Shown here piece after piece: positions 61,519-63,026 of a stretch of 63,026 nucleotides of DNA (the stretch's first letter is position 1; each line of letters starts with the position of its first letter). This stretch comes from Actinomycetes bacterium (lineage in GTDB: Bacteria; Actinomycetota; Acidimicrobiia; Acidimicrobiales; JABEUL01), in assembly GCA_021777355.1 (NCBI GenBank), contig JAJYDO010000004.1, forward strand, positions 1 through 63,026. The letters are read 5' to 3'. Made by a program: the position numbers and the translations under genes. Under the pieces are notes generated by a model. The model was given only the letters and a program-made list of their open reading frames with translations. It was not told where the DNA came from and searched no databases.

Positions 61519-62907
61519 TTGAATTTAAGTGCCCAAATCAGGGACTTATCCAGAATAAAGCTACAATATTTTCAGCTTACCGCACAAAGTGGCAGGTGCA
61601 AGAAAAATATTATGCCTAGTCGAATCGCCATATTTCATAACCTTCCACACGGAGGAGCCCTTCGTGCGCTTTACGAAATTATCGCGCATTTTCCGCCAGG
61701 TTACCGTTTCGATTTATATTTAATCGACAACTCGCCATTTTCGCAAACTTCGGATGAAATAGTTGCGGGTGGCACTGCTAGTCTCGATTTAAGCGTGCTG
61801 GCTGAGAGTACTTTTGTTTACAAATTTCCAAATTACATAATGGCTTTAAGTCGACTCGCTCCTGGATCGCTACAGAAACTAATTGCCATTGAGGCGAGCA
61901 GAAAACTTCAGCAAAGAATCGCCCGCGATATAAATAAATTGGGATATGATGCTTGCTTTATTCATGCGTGCAGATACAGTTTTAGCGTGCCAATAGCGCA
62001 ATGGTTGAAAATTCCAAGCGTATACTTCGCTCAAGAGACAAAACGCATCTATTACGAGAGTAGTGTAATTTTAAAGTTGCGTCTAGAAAATAGTAGGTGG
62101 GCTTCTATGCGCTGGATACTTGAAAAGCCATACAGAGTGCTGGACAGAAGACGTGACCGTGTGGCAGTGAAATCGGCCGACCTAATTTTGTGTAATTCTG
62201 AGTATTCTAAAAGAGAGTTGAGCGCTGCTTACCAAGTAAATCCCACTCTCTGTTACCTGGGAATTTCCCCAGAAACTTTCAGTAATGTTCTGGTGGACGA
62301 CTCAAATCTTAAGAATCAGCGAAATGGAATAATTAGCGTGATTTCCGTGGGTGCACTTGACCGAATTAAAGGACATGATTTAGCAGTATCGGCACTTGGA
62401 GAAGCGTCGCGAGAAAGTAAACTTGAAGCCGAACTTACTATTGTTTTTGAACGTGAGACATCAGGTTACCGCGGGTACTTAACTGATTTGGCTGCCAGAA
62501 ATAGAGTAAAACTTGATTTCCAAAAGGGTATAAGCGACCAAGATCTCGCCCGACGATATTTACTTGCAGATTTAGTAATATGCGCAGCATACTCGGAGCC
62601 TTTTGGATTAACGGTGAATGAGGCATTTAGCTGCGGAACACCGGTGGTAGCCGTCGATGAAGGGGGGTATTTAGAAACCGTGAAAGATGGTTACAACGGA
62701 TTTTTAGTTAAAAGAGACCCAATGGAGATGGCAAGAGCAATAATTAAGGTGAAAAATGGGGAACTTGGCATATCGCCTCAGGAGCTGAGGGAGGAGACTC
62801 TAAAACATTGGAGCTGGGACCAAACCGCGAGCAACGTTGCCAAAAGTTTCGAGTCGATAATTAAGAAATTCCAAGATGGTTCCGGCAAAACCGAGTTGAT
62901 TCAATAA
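61519..62907 (+). CDS. GT4-type glycosyltransferase
   Basis: A 462-residue glycosyltransferase of the GT-B fold. The Rossmann start RIAIFHNLPHGGALRALYEI lies near residue 34. The C-terminal half has SVGALDRIKGHDLAVSAL and the GT4 signature ICAAYSEPFGLTVNEAFSCGTPVVA with the catalytic Glu. A TTG at 61519 has AGGA a few bases before it, while an ATG at 61612 would start at the usual family N-terminus; the first 31 residues are doubtful. The sugar donor and acceptor are unknown. It may be a part of an envelope polysaccharide locus continuing rightward. Confidence 0.85.
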   Translation: MNLSAQIRDLSRIKLQYFQLTAQSGRCKKNIMPSRIAIFHNLPHGGALRALYEIIAHFPPGYRFDLYLIDNSPFSQTSDEIVAGGTASLDLSVLAESTFVYKFPNYIMALSRLAPGSLQKLIAIEASRKLQQRIARDINKLGYDACFIHACRYSFSVPIAQWLKIPSVYFAQETKRIYYESSVILKLRLENSRWASMRWILEKPYRVLDRRRDRVAVKSADLILCNSEYSKRELSAAYQVNPTLCYLGISPETFSNVLVDDSNLKNQRNGIISVISVGALDRIKGHDLAVSALGEASRESKLEAELTIVFERETSGYRGYLTDLAARNRVKLDFQKGISDQDLARRYLLADLVICAAYSEPFGLTVNEAFSCGTPVVAVDEGGYLETVKDGYNGFLVKRDPMEMARAIIKVKNGELGISPQELREETLKHWSWDQTASNVAKSFESIIKKFQDGSGKTELIQ

Positions 62908-63026
62908 GAAGTTATAGATGCTTAACATCACTTTCTTGGTAATTTTTTATAACTTGGATTCTAATTCGAAGTGCAACCTTAATTGTTAGGCTTGGTGAGC
63001 TGGATATCTTTTCAGCGAACCAACAA

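Overview
The window looks like the chromosomal origin region of a low-GC member of the Actinomycetota, plus one accessory island. The gene order (gyrA, gyrB, dciA, recF, dnaN, oriC, dnaA, rpmH, rnpA, yidD, yidC, jag, rsmG, parA, parB, cwlM, trxA, trxB, murJ, a DUF6049-like gene, pcnA, ino1/padR, a DUF5318-like gene, rpsF, ssb, rpsR, rplI, dnaB) matches the arrangement known around oriC in mycobacteria and their relatives. HspR-type heat-shock control and a GlnR-like operator also point to actinobacteria. The modest GC content suggests an Acidimicrobiia-like lineage rather than a high-GC group, but that is inference.

Bases 1 to about 12,300 form a defence-type island. It opens with what may be the tail of a transposase. 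A two-gene set follows: an Eco57I-like DNA methyltransferase and a PLD-SNF2 helicase. Next comes a tightly overlapped minus-strand operon encoding a ubiquitin-like protein, an E2-like protein with no cysteine, a JAMM/JAB peptidase and a ThiF/E1-like enzyme. Diverging from that operon is a HigB-like toxin gene with an XRE-ImmA regulator, and the gap between them carries two copies of a palindromic operator. The island ends near a tRNA 3'-end remnant and a repeated CGTGCCCC motif, just before tRNA-Ile and gyrA.

Bases 12,388 to 43,000 are the replication and housekeeping core. Genes left of oriC (gyrA to dnaA) run leftward and genes right of it (rpmH to parB) run rightward. Two perfect parS sites lie at the end of and just after rsmG. 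The cwlM-trx-degV-murJ block runs back toward parB. pcnA and ino1 converge with interlocking stop codons, and panB precedes the rpsF-ssb-rpsR-rplI-dnaB cluster.

Bases 43,000 to 63,026 are mixed. They hold an AurF-like diiron oxygenase, TetR and Baeyer-Villiger monooxygenase operon, a pair of secreted membrane-anchored proteins of unknown function, an amt-glnB nitrogen operon with a four-half-site GlnR-like box, gpmA, and the heat-shock operon dnaK-grpE-dnaJ-hspR-clpB. A strong promoter overlapping a HAIR-like operator precedes dnaK. The right end has a flavin-binding protein gene, a decayed IS66 transposase and a glycosyltransferase.

The best candidate for an undescribed system is the ubiquitin-like operon at 7,252-10,064 with its divergent HigB/ImmA module.
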